64,000 bases of DNA from Bacteroidota bacterium. GTDB lineage: Bacteria; Bacteroidota; Bacteroidia; Bacteroidales; Prolixibacteraceae. Below, one piece after another: positions 8,808 through 17,322 of the stretch (position 1 is the first letter of the stretch; each line of letters begins with the position of its first letter). The translations under genes and the position numbers were made by a program. A model generated the notes under the pieces. That model did no database searches, was not told the DNA's origin, and was given only the letters and a program-made list of their open reading frames with translations. The DNA lies in assembly GCA_030698405.1 (NCBI GenBank), contig JAUYMU010000035.1, forward strand, positions 1 through 64,000. Direction: 5' to 3'.

Positions 8808-9533
8808 TTAATCTGTTTTTTTTAGCCAAAAATGAAATATGTTATTTATGTCTTTAATTCGAAATCCACAAGCTTCATAGAATGAACAGGCAATTTTATT
8901 ATTCAATTGTGTTGCTACATTTAATTTTCTTATTTCGTTTTCAAATAAATAGTTTTGAGAAGCGCCGATCAATTTTTTCCCAAATCCTTTTCCTTTTTCT
9001 GATGAATTTACTGCAAGTAATCCTATTGTACCGCAGTTAGAGGTGATTTTTAAAGTAATCATTGCAACAATATTTATTTCACGTTTCAATATGAAAATTT
9101 TATCTGCTATTTGTTTGTTAACAGAGTTCTGCATCCACAATTTGTACAACCTTTCAAAATCAGTATTTTTAAAATTAGTATCTTTTCGAAAACGTGAAAA
9201 CTTACCACTTTCAAATGCTAATTTTTCTAATTCTTTAACCACGCTTACGTCTTTGTACTCTTCTACATCATCATACTCATATAGGTTCGTTATAATTTCT
9301 TTTTCATAAATAACTTTCTTATCAACAAGTTGTCCATTGTGTTTTAATAATAAAGATGATTCTATTTTTAAATTTTGATTTCCAATAAGATAAATTAAAT
9401 CATAGTTTTCATTTTGGGATTTAGTAAGTATTTCATCTATTTCTGAAGATGAATTATTCTTTTCTAAATATAATACTTTGCCTATTTTTAAGTCAAAAAA
9501 ACTTGAATCCCATTCTAGATAATTAATATTCAT
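8808..9533 (-). CDS. wecD: GNAT acetyltransferase, WecD/RffC-like (dTDP-Fuc4N acetyltransferase)
   Basis: A 241-residue protein with an N-terminal WecD-type domain starting NYLEWDSSFFDLKIGKV, a motif shared by dTDP-4-amino-4,6-dideoxygalactose N-acetyltransferases. A C-terminal GNAT domain holds IGLLAVNSSEKGKGFGKKLI (the acetyl-CoA pyrophosphate loop, about residues 176-195) and NKIACSFYEACGFRIKD. It lies 2 bp from wecE, so the two are translationally linked. It should convert dTDP-Fuc4N to dTDP-Fuc4NAc, giving a sugar donor for one of the local glycosyltransferases. Strong AT richness suggests acquisition with the flanking genes. Confidence 0.85.
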   Translation of the reverse strand: MNINYLEWDSSFFDLKIGKVLYLEKNNSSSEIDEILTKSQNENYDLIYLIGNQNLKIESSLLLKHNGQLVDKKVIYEKEIITNLYEYDDVEEYKDVSVVKELEKLAFESGKFSRFRKDTNFKNTDFERLYKLWMQNSVNKQIADKIFILKREINIVAMITLKITSNCGTIGLLAVNSSEKGKGFGKKLIGASQNYLFENEIRKLNVATQLNNKIACSFYEACGFRIKDINNIFHFWLKKTD

Positions 9534-9552
9534 AATGTTAATCTTTTTAGTT

Positions 9553-9560
9553 CAAAGATA
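9553..9560 (-). promoter_or_regulatory. Possible internal -7 promoter element upstream of wecD
   Basis: Read on the minus strand this is TATCTTTG, a match to the Bacteroidota -7 consensus TAnnTTTG, 20 nt before the wecD ATG. No clear TTTG is found 19-21 bp further upstream, and the DNA is about 80% A+T, so a chance match is possible. Its place just after a palindromic terminator candidate supports an internal transcription start. Confidence 0.35.
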
Positions 9561-9659
9561 ACTTTTGTTTTATAATAATTTATTATTTGTAACATTCAAA
9601 TATTTTCAGAAATTTTAAATTTTGTATTTTATTTACCTTTGTATCGATGATATCGAATA

Positions 9660-9691
9660 TAAATAAAAATTAATGCATTAATTTTTATTTA
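9660..9691 (-). terminator. 32-bp perfect AT-rich palindrome at a gene end
   Basis: The 16-bp arms are fully self-complementary around a central TGCA and include the stop codon of the 321-residue gene. On the minus strand the second arm is U-rich (ATTTTTATTT), so the transcript could fold into a weak terminator or 3' stabilising hairpin. With the -7 element just downstream it may mark a boundary between two transcription modules. Confidence 0.5.
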
Positions 9692-10654
9692 CCAGTAGCA
9701 GGCATCTTCGACAAGCGCTGCATTATTCGGTCTTTCTTGTTTATTCGGTTTTACCCAATATTCATTCATCAGGTTTGCGTAGTTATATTTTGAGTTATAA
9801 GTTTCATCTTCCCACCGTTTCCCGCGAATTCCAAAAAGTAACTGTAGGCTTCCCCCCAAATGAACAGCTTTTTTTTCCCTACGTTTTACATGAGCCGCTA
9901 AAGGGAAACCGTATGCACCACATCCAATAAGGCAGATGTCATAATCGTGTTTGTCAATTTCTGTTTTCATGTACTCAAGTGCCTCAAACCAATCGTTGAA
10001 ATTCGTTTTTTTTCCAGCTATGCTTTGTACGGCTTTGATAGTTTTTAACTCAAATTCGGGCAAAAGATTATTAAGGAATATTAAGTCTCGCTTTTTGTAT
10101 TGTTCAGCAATAGTTTTTGCAAACGGGTGAACTACCAATATCTTTTTCCCCTCCAATGCTTTTGTCCATGGTATTGACGAAAAGTATGGATTCAGTAGTT
10201 CAAAGTTAACTCTTTTGCAATTATTCAATTCATTTTTAAAATAATGTTCGTTGGGCAACCACGACCCAAGTATGTCAACCAGAGGAATATCCGTAATCAT
10301 TAATTGACAAAACTTTTCTACTTTGTCAATTTGCATTGGGAAAAAACCTGCATTTGTATGCATTGATAAAAGCAAAGTGTCCTCCCACCACCACGCAGGA
10401 GTTTCGCCTTTTATAAATCCACTGGTATTTCGTGAAAGCCGTTTAATTCCCAAATAATTTACAACAGTTGCTAATTCAAATCCTCCAAACCGTGCTATCA
10501 TGCATGGTCCTTCAGCAATTAATGCTTCATAAATAATCAGAGATGCTTTATTGGGATCTTGTTCGCATTCCTGGATTGACGTTTGATCGGATCCAAAAAA
10601 CGTTGAATATAGTTTCCTTAGTAATTTAAGGCTAAATATAGTTAGTCTATTCAT
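9689..10654 (-). CDS. Conserved polysaccharide-cluster protein, possible GT-D-type glycosyltransferase
   Basis: A 321-residue protein. The N-terminal segment GPCMIARFGGFELATVVNYL (about residues 50-69) resembles the RFGxxE motif of GT-D fold sugar transferases (DUF1792-like), here with GFE instead of DGE. The C-terminal block YDICLIGCGAYGFPLAAHVK, then HLGGSLQLLFGIRGKRWE is strongly patterned like a nucleotide-binding half. It is therefore either a GT-D-like transferase or an unrelated capsule protein of unknown chemistry. No signal peptide or membrane segment is present. The tail ending in CYW is unusual. Function assigned with low certainty; cluster membership is clear. Confidence 0.6.
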   Translation of the reverse strand: MNRLTIFSLKLLRKLYSTFFGSDQTSIQECEQDPNKASLIIYEALIAEGPCMIARFGGFELATVVNYLGIKRLSRNTSGFIKGETPAWWWEDTLLLSMHTNAGFFPMQIDKVEKFCQLMITDIPLVDILGSWLPNEHYFKNELNNCKRVNFELLNPYFSSIPWTKALEGKKILVVHPFAKTIAEQYKKRDLIFLNNLLPEFELKTIKAVQSIAGKKTNFNDWFEALEYMKTEIDKHDYDICLIGCGAYGFPLAAHVKRREKKAVHLGGSLQLLFGIRGKRWEDETYNSKYNYANLMNEYWVKPNKQERPNNAALVEDACYW

Positions 10655-10711
10655 TCTATCTTGTTTCCTTTTTAAGCTAAAGAGTATTTGATTTTAATAT
10701 GATGACACTAA

Positions 10712-11737
10712 TCAATTTATTATTGAATCAAATTGCTGCAATTTTTCGAGTTCTACTTTGCTTATTGATCCATCTTTTTCTACCAAAATCCATTGGTTAC
10801 ATTTAGGATACCCATGCCAAAAATCTTTAGGACAAACTTTAATTCCATTTGATAATAAGGCTGGCTTGTAAGAAAATGAACTTTTACTAGTTATTAATAG
10901 GTCTGCATAAACCATGTGTAAAAAAGAATCCTGAGCATTCATGTCCAGGCAAAACTGTATATTTTCAAATTTTCGGAAAATAGAGAAATCGGCAACTTCA
11001 CCTTGTGAAAACAAGTATATTGCGATTGGTTTATTAACTTCAAACTGATCAATTAAAGCAGAAAGCACTTTTGTAAAATATTCGTTGTCTTGCCAGCGCA
11101 TAAGTAAATTGGATTTTTTATTTTTTTGACCAACGACAATATCTCCACGTCTTACATGAATGGCAATATTAAATTGTTCATTTGAGTAAATTAATTTATC
11201 TTTTTTTCTCGCATTGGCATGGTAAAATTTATTCTTAATATCGTTTATCACACCAAACTGATCCCGATAAGATTGATCTTGTTCTGCAACAAACACAACT
11301 TTCTGTCCGTGAAAAGAAGCAATAATATTCTTAATAAGTTCAATCTCATCTGAATTTGATTCATCGAATAACGGAAGCAAAATCTGTTTAAATCCATGTT
11401 CATTTATTAAATTTTTTGCAGAAGTTTCATTTTCTCCAAAGCCAAAAAATCTTTCCCATTTTTCCTGTGCAAATGGCATGTGTGCAAATTCTAAACCAAA
11501 CTGTTTTGAAAACCAATAACCTGAAATGTAGTTCGCCAACTGATGACCAATGCCTGCTCCCGGATTAGGAACCGCAGTATAATAATTGATCCTATTTAAT
11601 ACAGTGGCGTTTGGAAAAAATTTAAAATGCCAATAAGACTTATAGATATAAGGATAGATTTTTTTTCTACGAGTATACTTTACAAGGTTACTCCATAGTC
11701 TTCTTTTTATTTTAAGAATTAATTCTGTTATATTCAT
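10712..11737 (-). CDS. Fucosyltransferase-like protein (GT11/GT23-type HxRRGD motif)
   Basis: A 341-residue protein. Near the N-terminus PNPGAGIGHQLANYISGY matches the glycine-rich acceptor-side motif of alpha-1,2-fucosyltransferase relatives. FNIAIHVRRGDIVV (about residues 190-203) is the HxRRGD GDP-fucose binding motif. ADLLITSKSSFSYKPALLS is the third conserved block, equivalent to the SxFS region of these enzymes. A cytoplasmic GDP-sugar transfer, probably fucose, is expected, but no GDP-fucose synthesis genes lie in this window. The motif is shared by several fucosyltransferase families, so the linkage is unresolved. Confidence 0.72.
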   Translation of the reverse strand: MNITELILKIKRRLWSNLVKYTRRKKIYPYIYKSYWHFKFFPNATVLNRINYYTAVPNPGAGIGHQLANYISGYWFSKQFGLEFAHMPFAQEKWERFFGFGENETSAKNLINEHGFKQILLPLFDESNSDEIELIKNIIASFHGQKVVFVAEQDQSYRDQFGVINDIKNKFYHANARKKDKLIYSNEQFNIAIHVRRGDIVVGQKNKKSNLLMRWQDNEYFTKVLSALIDQFEVNKPIAIYLFSQGEVADFSIFRKFENIQFCLDMNAQDSFLHMVYADLLITSKSSFSYKPALLSNGIKVCPKDFWHGYPKCNQWILVEKDGSISKVELEKLQQFDSIIN

Positions 11738-11746
11738 TATACTTTT

Positions 11747-12541
11747 TCAAGAATTCACTTTTCGTTTTCTTATATCCCAATAACTTCCAATTAAGCCATG
11801 TCTTACCAACATCCATTTTATTTTCAACCGACTTTTAATAGTTCTGTTGGGTTCTGCAAAATAACCTCTAATATTGTAATCAATATCGTAATTGAGGCTC
11901 TTGAGATGTGTAATTGCATTGTCAAGCCACTTACCTTTATGCAAACAACCAGCAGGGTCATATGGAATAGGGTTATAAGCCTGATCAGAAGGACAAGCTA
12001 ATTTGATCTTCATCTTATTTGCTCTTTGTGTTCCATACCATTCAGAAGTCCATGGATTTTCATGAGGCAATGCCATTTTATAAAGCATCGATTTTTTCCA
12101 GAATGCTGTTTGAAATGAAAACATATCCCTTGATGGTGGTATAACAAAACTAAGTTCTTCATTCAGCGAATGCTCCATTTGTCTGTAGTTCTGATGAACT
12201 AAACAAAGAGAGTCTAAATCATTCAATTTGAAAAACTCAAGATATTCGTATAATTTCTCAACTTTTACTTTCCCCATGAATAAATAGTCGATCATGATGA
12301 GAATTACCACTTCGGAATCTACTTTATCTAAACCTGCCCGAAAAGTCTTGCCAAAACTATTGTATTTGCCAACATTTGTGCAGATAATATTCAAGGATTC
12401 ATGTTCAAATATCTTAAATTCCGTATTTAAATATATTTTACCTTTAAAATTAGGCCAATACTTTTGAAACATATCGAAAAACATTGGCCATAAATCAGAG
12501 TAAGAATCTGAGGAACTGATGAAAACAGTGTAATCTTTCAT
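11747..12541 (-). CDS. Putative glycosyltransferase of capsule clusters (unclassified)
   Basis: A 264-residue protein. It begins MKDYTVFISSSDSYSDLWP, a Rossmann-like first strand, and has VVILIMIDYLFMG (about residues 79-91) where related proteins show an acidic DDY motif likely to hold the donor. PWTSEWYGTQRANK and the cysteine-containing LACPSDQAYN precede a basic C-terminus. It resembles uncharacterised capsule proteins annotated as glycosyltransferases. The flippase gene ends 18 bp upstream and the fucosyltransferase-like gene follows at a 9-bp gap, so it is in the same operon. Identity as a transferase is an inference from these short motifs. Confidence 0.55.
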   Translation of the reverse strand: MKDYTVFISSSDSYSDLWPMFFDMFQKYWPNFKGKIYLNTEFKIFEHESLNIICTNVGKYNSFGKTFRAGLDKVDSEVVILIMIDYLFMGKVKVEKLYEYLEFFKLNDLDSLCLVHQNYRQMEHSLNEELSFVIPPSRDMFSFQTAFWKKSMLYKMALPHENPWTSEWYGTQRANKMKIKLACPSDQAYNPIPYDPAGCLHKGKWLDNAITHLKSLNYDIDYNIRGYFAEPNRTIKSRLKIKWMLVRHGLIGSYWDIRKRKVNS

Positions 12542-12559
12542 TTGAACAAATTTTTAAAA

Positions 12560-14092
12560 CTAAAGAATCTCTTTCTTTTCAGGTTCAATTTTTACCATTG
12601 ACAAAATATTTAACCTTTCTGATCTTGATAAACCAATAACCAATACCGATATTGTAAAAATTATAGTGTTAATTCCAATTACTATTATTAAACGTTCAAT
12701 TCCTTCATCCATTAGAAATATAGGAGAAGCTGATATTATAATTGTAATAAAAAAGGCAACTAAACATCTACTGATAACATTTTTAAAGAAAAATAAAATT
12801 GATAGACTACAATCTTTTCTTGCAAAATGTAAAATAATTACAGAATTTAGAATGGAATAGATAATAAATACAATATATATGAAATAGGGTGGGTAGCCAA
12901 TTTTAAATAGTAAAAAACCTGCAATTAATGGTGAGAAGTTAAGTATCGAATTGTATAACTGAAATCTTTTTATTTTACCAACAGCAGCAATTGATGATGT
13001 TAACGTAATAAAAAGTTGTTCAATAAGCATCCTAATTAGTAGTAATGTACAAAAAATTTGAGCATTTTCCGGCACAACTTTCAACCATAGCTTGAAAATA
13101 AATGGCATTTCAATTAAGACCGGAATATAAAAAAACATCAAAAGGAAAAACGAAACTTTACTTCCCATCATTGATGCTTTAATCATTAACTCTCTATTAC
13201 CTGATCCTTCGCTTTTGGCTATTAAAGGATTTAGAGCTTTTATCATAGTACTGGCAAAAGCACCTAATTGCCCACTTACCTGGTTCGCAATTCCCTGAGC
13301 CGCATTAACCAAAGTACCAAAAAACATATTCATTACAATGCCTTGCCCATAATTAGATATCATGCTACTGGCAGAACCTAAAAATGACCATCCTGCAAAA
13401 TGCGTCATTTCTATAAAGAGAGGCTTACTTATGTATTTTTTTAGATTGATTTTGACCTCCAAGTACTTTCGATGGCAATATATACGACGCATGATTAAAA
13501 GCAATATAGACAGAAGAGTCATTAAAAATCCATATGCTATCAGTTTGTCAAAAGTTGTATTGGTGATATATATTGCAATTGCCAATTTTAACACCGCTTC
13601 TATAATGCCTAGAACAGCTACAAGGAACATGTTCTCATGTGCATTAATTACCGCATCGTATGGAACTGATATGATCGTAAAAAATGTGCTGATCAGCAAA
13701 AACTGAAAAATTAGTTTGGCAACATCAATCCGATCGGCTGGAATATTAAAAATGCCCTTAAAAAAAAAATAGCCTGCAACTTCCAAAAGTAAAACAACAA
13801 GTATGGCAATTATGAAATGGAGGATTATGCTGACATTAAAAATAGATTTTTGCTTTTCAGTATTCCCTTCGCCTTGTGCAAATGACATGTATCGCTGTGT
13901 AGAAGAAGCCATCGCATTATTTAAAAAGGTAAGCATTACGATTGCTCCTCCAATCACATTGAATAATCCAAAATCAGCAGCGCCTAATGCATTTAAAATT
14001 AAACGGGTAGCATAAAGGGAGATAAAAACTGTTATTGCCATTCGGGCATAAAGAAACCCTGTATTTACAGCTACACGTTTTGCTGTCTGCAT
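12560..14092 (-). CDS. wzx: Polysaccharide flippase, Wzx-like (MOP superfamily)
   Basis: A 510-residue integral membrane protein with about 12-14 hydrophobic segments. The N-terminal RVAVNTGFLYARMAITVFIS and the TRLILNALGAADFGLFNVIGG loop are typical of the oligosaccharide flippase branch of the MOP superfamily. A mid-protein TMIKALNPLIAKSEGSGN loop is also family-like. It should move the undecaprenyl-pyrophosphate repeat unit across the inner membrane for Wzy. The C-terminal RSERLNILSMVKIEPEKKEIL tail is cytoplasmic. A 232-bp gap without visible signal separates it from the HAD gene upstream. Confidence 0.85.
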   Translation of the reverse strand: MQTAKRVAVNTGFLYARMAITVFISLYATRLILNALGAADFGLFNVIGGAIVMLTFLNNAMASSTQRYMSFAQGEGNTEKQKSIFNVSIILHFIIAILVVLLLEVAGYFFFKGIFNIPADRIDVAKLIFQFLLISTFFTIISVPYDAVINAHENMFLVAVLGIIEAVLKLAIAIYITNTTFDKLIAYGFLMTLLSILLLIMRRIYCHRKYLEVKINLKKYISKPLFIEMTHFAGWSFLGSASSMISNYGQGIVMNMFFGTLVNAAQGIANQVSGQLGAFASTMIKALNPLIAKSEGSGNRELMIKASMMGSKVSFFLLMFFYIPVLIEMPFIFKLWLKVVPENAQIFCTLLLIRMLIEQLFITLTSSIAAVGKIKRFQLYNSILNFSPLIAGFLLFKIGYPPYFIYIVFIIYSILNSVIILHFARKDCSLSILFFFKNVISRCLVAFFITIIISASPIFLMDEGIERLIIVIGINTIIFTISVLVIGLSRSERLNILSMVKIEPEKKEIL

Positions 14093-14324
14093 ATTTGTTT
14101 ATTTGTTTTTACTTTTAAATTATGAAAATTAATTAAGTGATTTCACATTTGTTTTATTTCGATATATTGACGAACCTAACAACAGAATCTATGGATTAAT
14201 TGACTGATTGGTTAAGACAGATTAATTATAGAATTGATAATTTGTACTTTAATATTCATTCCTTTTTGCGCTGCCTTCTTTAAACTAATTTTGAGCAGCA
14301 TGTTCGTTTTATCTGTAAATTTCA

Positions 14325-14738
14325 TTACACTTTCCACCACAATTTCTTGACTTTCATCGGTGTCATTTCTTCTTCCGGGCAAATTGTTTTATAGATTTCA
14401 CCCCAGGAAGGAAGCCCTCCAAGGTTGCGGTCGTCGATGTATATATCAGCCAGTATTTTTCGGCTATCGGTTCCTTCCCATATTTCTTCCGGAAAATTTT
14501 TGTTAACGGCATAAAATTCGATGCCATGTGAACGGCAAAATTTAACTGCTTCTTCGAGTTTAGCACCTGCACGATGGCTCCAAAGGATTAAACGGTGTCC
14601 TTTTATCTGGAGGGCTTCCATGGATTCGAATGCAAAAGGACGAATCTTTCCAATGAATGGATACCGGTGTTCGACGATGGTTCCATCGAAGTCGATTGCG
14701 ATGACCAATGAAGGTTTAAAGGAAGATCTGAATTCCAT
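14325..14738 (-). CDS. Small HAD-superfamily hydrolase
   Basis: A 137-residue cap-less HAD protein. Motif I IAIDFDGTIVEH has the nucleophile D16 and acid D18. Motif II is LILWSH (about residues 49-54), a lysine-bearing segment lies between, and motif IV is ADIYIDDRNLGG with two acidic residues. It is a soluble phosphatase of the small type common in Bacteroidota; the substrate is unknown. It sits between wzx and wzc, where a role in clearing sugar phosphates or lipid phosphates would fit, but nothing proves this. The upstream 150 bp are low-complexity repeats. Confidence 0.8.
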   Translation of the reverse strand: MEFRSSFKPSLVIAIDFDGTIVEHRYPFIGKIRPFAFESMEALQIKGHRLILWSHRAGAKLEEAVKFCRSHGIEFYAVNKNFPEEIWEGTDSRKILADIYIDDRNLGGLPSWGEIYKTICPEEEMTPMKVKKLWWKV

Positions 14739-14751
14739 GAAGAAAAGATGA

Positions 14752-14820
14752 GATTGAAAAGATTGAAGGATTGAAGAGATTGAGAGGATTGAAAAGATTG
14801 ATGAGATTGAAAAGATTGAA
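14752..14820. repeat. Imperfect 9-bp tandem repeat around GATTGA
   Basis: Eight copies of GATTGA occur in about 70 bp with mostly 9-bp spacing; on the minus strand the unit is nnnTCAATC. It fills the space just upstream of the HAD start codon. A second low-complexity run made of TCTCATTTT and CACATCC units follows at about 14845-14888. Such arrays can vary in copy number and change spacing of expression signals. Confidence 0.75.
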
Positions 14821-14891
14821 GGTCTGAAAGGTTAAAAGTTTTACACTCTCTCATTTTCTCATTTTCACATCCTCACATCCACACATTTAGG

Positions 14892-17288
14892 TCACGCTAT
14901 TTTTTTTTTACGACGGTTTTTTGTTTCCTCTTTTTCGTCGGAATAATAGGTGTTTTGGTAGGCTTCGTATTGGTAATATTTGTAATAGGAATGTCCAAAT
15001 GCGTTCATTTTGATGTCATTTACAAGGATTGCCACATTGCCGATAGTTTTCTGATCAACATACTGATTGATTATCTCGATCTGGTGTTTGTGGGAAACGC
15101 CATACCGAAGGATGAAAATATTCAGGTCAGAAAAATGACTAACGATGTGCCCATCGGTTACCATGGAAGTTGGTGCATTGTCAATGATAATGTAATCAAA
15201 CTGATTACAAACTTCATCGATGAGGATTTTCATCTCCGGTTTGTTTAGAATTTCAGCCGGATTTGGAGGAATTGGACCAGACGGTAACAAAGATAGGTTT
15301 TCAATTAGTGTCGGAACAATAACCTGATCGATGGAATCGTTTCCAATCAGGTAGGTACTTAAACCTTTTTCATTCGGAAGCTTAAACGCTTTGTGCAATC
15401 TGGGCTTTCTCATATCAGCACCAATTAAAAGTACTTTTTTGTTGTTTACTGCCAGAATGCTCGCCAGATTGATCGAAGAGAAGGATTTTCCTTCGCCGGG
15501 ATTTGTTGAATGAATAGATATTACTTTTCCCCCCGGACCGGTAAGCATGTACTGCAAATTCGTGCGCAAAGCCCGGAACGATTCTGCAATGTTTGATTTT
15601 GGATTTTCATGTACAATCAATTCTGATTTAGATGGGTTGTGCATAATATTTCCCAGAATAGGAATAGTTGTGTTTCTCTCCAAATCGATCTGGGTTCGAA
15701 TTCGGTTATCGAAGTATCCAAGGATAACTATGTATGCCAATGGCAAAGAGAGTCCCAAAATTAATCCTATCAACATTATCTTTGTTCTTCCAAGTCCGAT
15801 CACATGCGCTAGTTCAGGTCTTGCAATGTCGATCACCTGAACGTCCGGCATACTGGAAGCCAATGAAATGTTTGTTTCTGCACGTTTTTGTAACAAAAAA
15901 GTATAAAGGTCGTTTGTCAGGTTAAACTGTCTTTGGATGTTTACCATTTTCTGTTCTTTTTGAGGTAGTTTGTTCAACTGAACACTGATTTTGTCTTGCC
16001 TTTCCTTCTGGCTGTTTATGTTTCTTGTCGCATTGTCGATCAGGTTCCGAAGGTTTTCATTTAATTGGGTTCGTGTTTGGTTTAATTCTTTGTCAATCAT
16101 TACCAATGTTGGATTGTTCTCTTTGGCGCTAAACGAAATTATCTGACGGCGGTTGTATAATTCACCTAATTTTAGAACCAGTGCATTGAGTGAGGCATCC
16201 TGAATGCCAACGACCGATGGAGCAACTAATTGGTTGAGTTCAGAAGCATTATTTAAATACTTGAGAAGGTCTTGAAAATAGTCCAGTTGCATTTGAGCTC
16301 TGGCTCTTTCTGATTCGATTGCAGTCAAATTATCCATCACAAGTCTACCTTCAGCCCCCAAATCTATGATGTTATTTTGGGAACGAAACTCAGTGAACTT
16401 AGTTCCGGCGGTATTTAATGAATCGGAGATACCGGCAAGCTGTGTATTGATAAAATCCAGGGAACGACGTTGCGCTTCATTCTGAAAGTCCATTTTACCT
16501 GTGGTATAAACCCTGATTAGTTCATTCAGAAATTCAACCTCTCTGCTTGGATCTTCGCCTTGTATAGAACACACAATGATATCGCCCCTTTTATCTTTCA
16601 GACTCGCACTTAACCTTCCCATGTACGATCTGGTTATGTGATTCAGGTCATTAAATACAAAATAGTAATTGCCTGTGGGGGTTTCGAAGTTGTTCACTTT
16701 TTTAAGTAATGTGAACTTAAAATATTTGTTTTCAAACGGTCTGCCATAGGTTCCTGAAGATTCAAATTTCACGTCTGAAGTTGCGTTGTTCTGGAAAATT
16801 TTACCTTCCACTTTAACCGTATAATTGTCACCGGACCCGGGTGTAATGAAGATGGCAATGCCTTTTGGGTTAATAAAGTTGGGAGTTTCCTGTACATCAA
16901 AAGGCTCATGTTTGTAAATCCCTCTCCAGACAAACAATCCTTTGCTGTACCAGCTTGTTCTCCAGTTTAGGTTTATAAGTGTCTGGTTTACATTGTAATA
17001 AGATTTTATGATCTCAATTTGGTTGAAAATATTGTTATTTGTAGTTCCGGCAGTCCCTTGAAATAATTCCCGCATGTCCAATCCATTTGATTTTTCTGGG
17101 ACCAATACGGATGTACTTACCATGTAACTTGGCTTAGTCAGTTTGTTGTAACTAAATGCCCCAATTAAGCCAATGGCAGCAAAAAGTGCAAGCCAATGCC
17201 ATTGCCTGAGTAAAAGGTAAATTATTTTTTTTACATCAATACCTTCGTCCTGACTGCCTACATCGCTGATGTTTGTTGTATTATTCAT
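14892..17288 (-). CDS. wzc: Polysaccharide co-polymerase/BY-kinase (Wzc-like)
   Basis: A 798-residue inner-membrane protein. The N-terminal Wzz domain has TM1 near residues 33-50 (WLALFAAIGLIGAFSYN), a long coiled-coil periplasmic region (about 265-480) and TM2 near 505-530. The cytoplasmic BY-kinase domain has Walker A STNPGEGKS (lysine near 601), Walker A' LLIGADMRKPRLHK and Walker B YIIIDNAPTS. The tail SYYKYYQYEAYQNTYYSDE holds eight tyrosines, the expected autophosphorylation cluster. It should control chain length and export together with Wza. No matching low-molecular-weight tyrosine phosphatase gene is seen nearby. Confidence 0.95.
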   Translation of the reverse strand: MNNTTNISDVGSQDEGIDVKKIIYLLLRQWHWLALFAAIGLIGAFSYNKLTKPSYMVSTSVLVPEKSNGLDMRELFQGTAGTTNNNIFNQIEIIKSYYNVNQTLINLNWRTSWYSKGLFVWRGIYKHEPFDVQETPNFINPKGIAIFITPGSGDNYTVKVEGKIFQNNATSDVKFESSGTYGRPFENKYFKFTLLKKVNNFETPTGNYYFVFNDLNHITRSYMGRLSASLKDKRGDIIVCSIQGEDPSREVEFLNELIRVYTTGKMDFQNEAQRRSLDFINTQLAGISDSLNTAGTKFTEFRSQNNIIDLGAEGRLVMDNLTAIESERARAQMQLDYFQDLLKYLNNASELNQLVAPSVVGIQDASLNALVLKLGELYNRRQIISFSAKENNPTLVMIDKELNQTRTQLNENLRNLIDNATRNINSQKERQDKISVQLNKLPQKEQKMVNIQRQFNLTNDLYTFLLQKRAETNISLASSMPDVQVIDIARPELAHVIGLGRTKIMLIGLILGLSLPLAYIVILGYFDNRIRTQIDLERNTTIPILGNIMHNPSKSELIVHENPKSNIAESFRALRTNLQYMLTGPGGKVISIHSTNPGEGKSFSSINLASILAVNNKKVLLIGADMRKPRLHKAFKLPNEKGLSTYLIGNDSIDQVIVPTLIENLSLLPSGPIPPNPAEILNKPEMKILIDEVCNQFDYIIIDNAPTSMVTDGHIVSHFSDLNIFILRYGVSHKHQIEIINQYVDQKTIGNVAILVNDIKMNAFGHSYYKYYQYEAYQNTYYSDEKEETKNRRKKKIA

Positions 17289-17322
17289 TTTGCTGATATT
17301 TGTTGGTTTTTGGATATTTAAT

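Noticed and set aside
14752-14820. CRISPR-like array
   Set aside because: Units are about 9 bp with no unique spacers and no cas genes; it is a simple tandem repeat.
14603-14854. 83-residue ORF with SFQS repeats
   Set aside because: It is translation of the GATTGA tandem repeat and overlaps the HAD gene in another frame.
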